Positions 5,616 to 5,658 of a stretch of 5,658 nt of DNA are shown here, piece by piece. The stretch's first letter is position 1. The number at the start of each line of letters is the position of its first letter. Below the pieces are notes generated by a model, which worked only from the letters and a program-made list of their open reading frames with translations, had not been told where the DNA came from and searched no databases. Location of the stretch: assembly GCA_035511515.1 (NCBI GenBank), contig DATKFG010000076.1, positions 1 to 5,658 of the forward strand, in the 5' to 3' direction. Source of the DNA: VBCK01 sp035511515 (lineage in GTDB: Bacteria > Pseudomonadota > Gammaproteobacteria > Burkholderiales > Burkholderiaceae_F). The position numbers were made by a program, and so were the translations under genes.

Positions 5616-5621
5616 TAAACT
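5616..5621 (+). promoter_or_regulatory. Weak candidate -10 box for a gene beyond the right edge
   Basis: TAAACT lies in an AT-richer stretch after the stop at 5574 and points toward the right edge. No good -35 hexamer is seen at the right distance, so this is suggestive only. Confidence 0.15.
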
Positions 5622-5658
5622 GGCCTCAATTCCTCCATTTCCTTTTAGCGGGCGGCTC

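Larger units (their letters stand above)
5315..5658. other. Region upstream of the lipoprotein gene without an assured gene
   Basis: 344 bases, less GC-rich than the genes around them. The stretch holds the lipoprotein Shine-Dalgarno site (5321-5327), a second RTGCAAYTGCAY dyad (5352-5363), an imperfect hairpin (5392-5414) and a coding-like short frame on the plus strand (ending 5574). After 5575 comes AT-richer sequence that looks like the upstream region of a gene beyond the edge. No clear -35/-10 pair for the lipoprotein is visible. No RNA gene, riboswitch or transposon end recognised. Confidence 0.6.

Overview
The window is GC-rich and tightly packed, with strong G/C preference at third codon positions. 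A respiring, ubiquinone-using Gram-negative bacterium is likely, and I favour a betaproteobacterium (Burkholderiales-like). Reasons are the ubiC-type chorismate lyase, the L-aspartate oxidase route to NAD, a Sec/lipobox lipoprotein and the codon bias. The genus cannot be fixed from this window.

Left part (1-1112, minus strand): a two-gene signalling module. A YCII/DGPF-domain protein (689-1036) comes first, and an ECF sigma factor of the ECF42 type (GTG start, 1-701, cut by the window edge) overlaps its end by 13 bases. Upstream of the pair lies TGTCGA-N17-CGTC, which fits the promoter class I recall for ECF42 sigmas, so the module probably autoregulates.

Middle left (1113-1784, plus strand): two short membrane-protein genes. 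The first (1314-1526) is a 70-residue multi-helix protein with a conserved LR...SN...Y...HAILLP.N..RL pattern. The second (1614-1784) is a 56-residue single-helix protein with no recognised family. A weaker TGTCG-type element faces the first gene.

Centre (1737-4159): two metabolic genes transcribed divergently from a 68-base gap. ubiC (minus) encodes chorismate-pyruvate lyase, the entry to ubiquinone synthesis. nadB (plus) encodes L-aspartate oxidase, the entry to de novo NAD synthesis. The ubiC frame runs about 44 residues past the usual end of the family, passes through a perfect 9-bp inverted repeat and overlaps the convergent small gene.

Right part (4175-5658): a minus-strand lipoprotein of the TIGR03118 family, convergent with nadB and only 15 bases from it. 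It is followed by 344 bases without an assured gene. That stretch holds a short plus-strand frame with coding-like base composition (a small gene or a gene remnant), two dyad sequences, an imperfect hairpin, and a possible promoter for a gene beyond the edge.

I saw no tRNA, rRNA, CRISPR array, insertion sequence or phage gene. The most distinctive item is the ECF42/DGPF module with its matching promoter. This is a known kind of system with unknown physiological targets, not a wholly new one.
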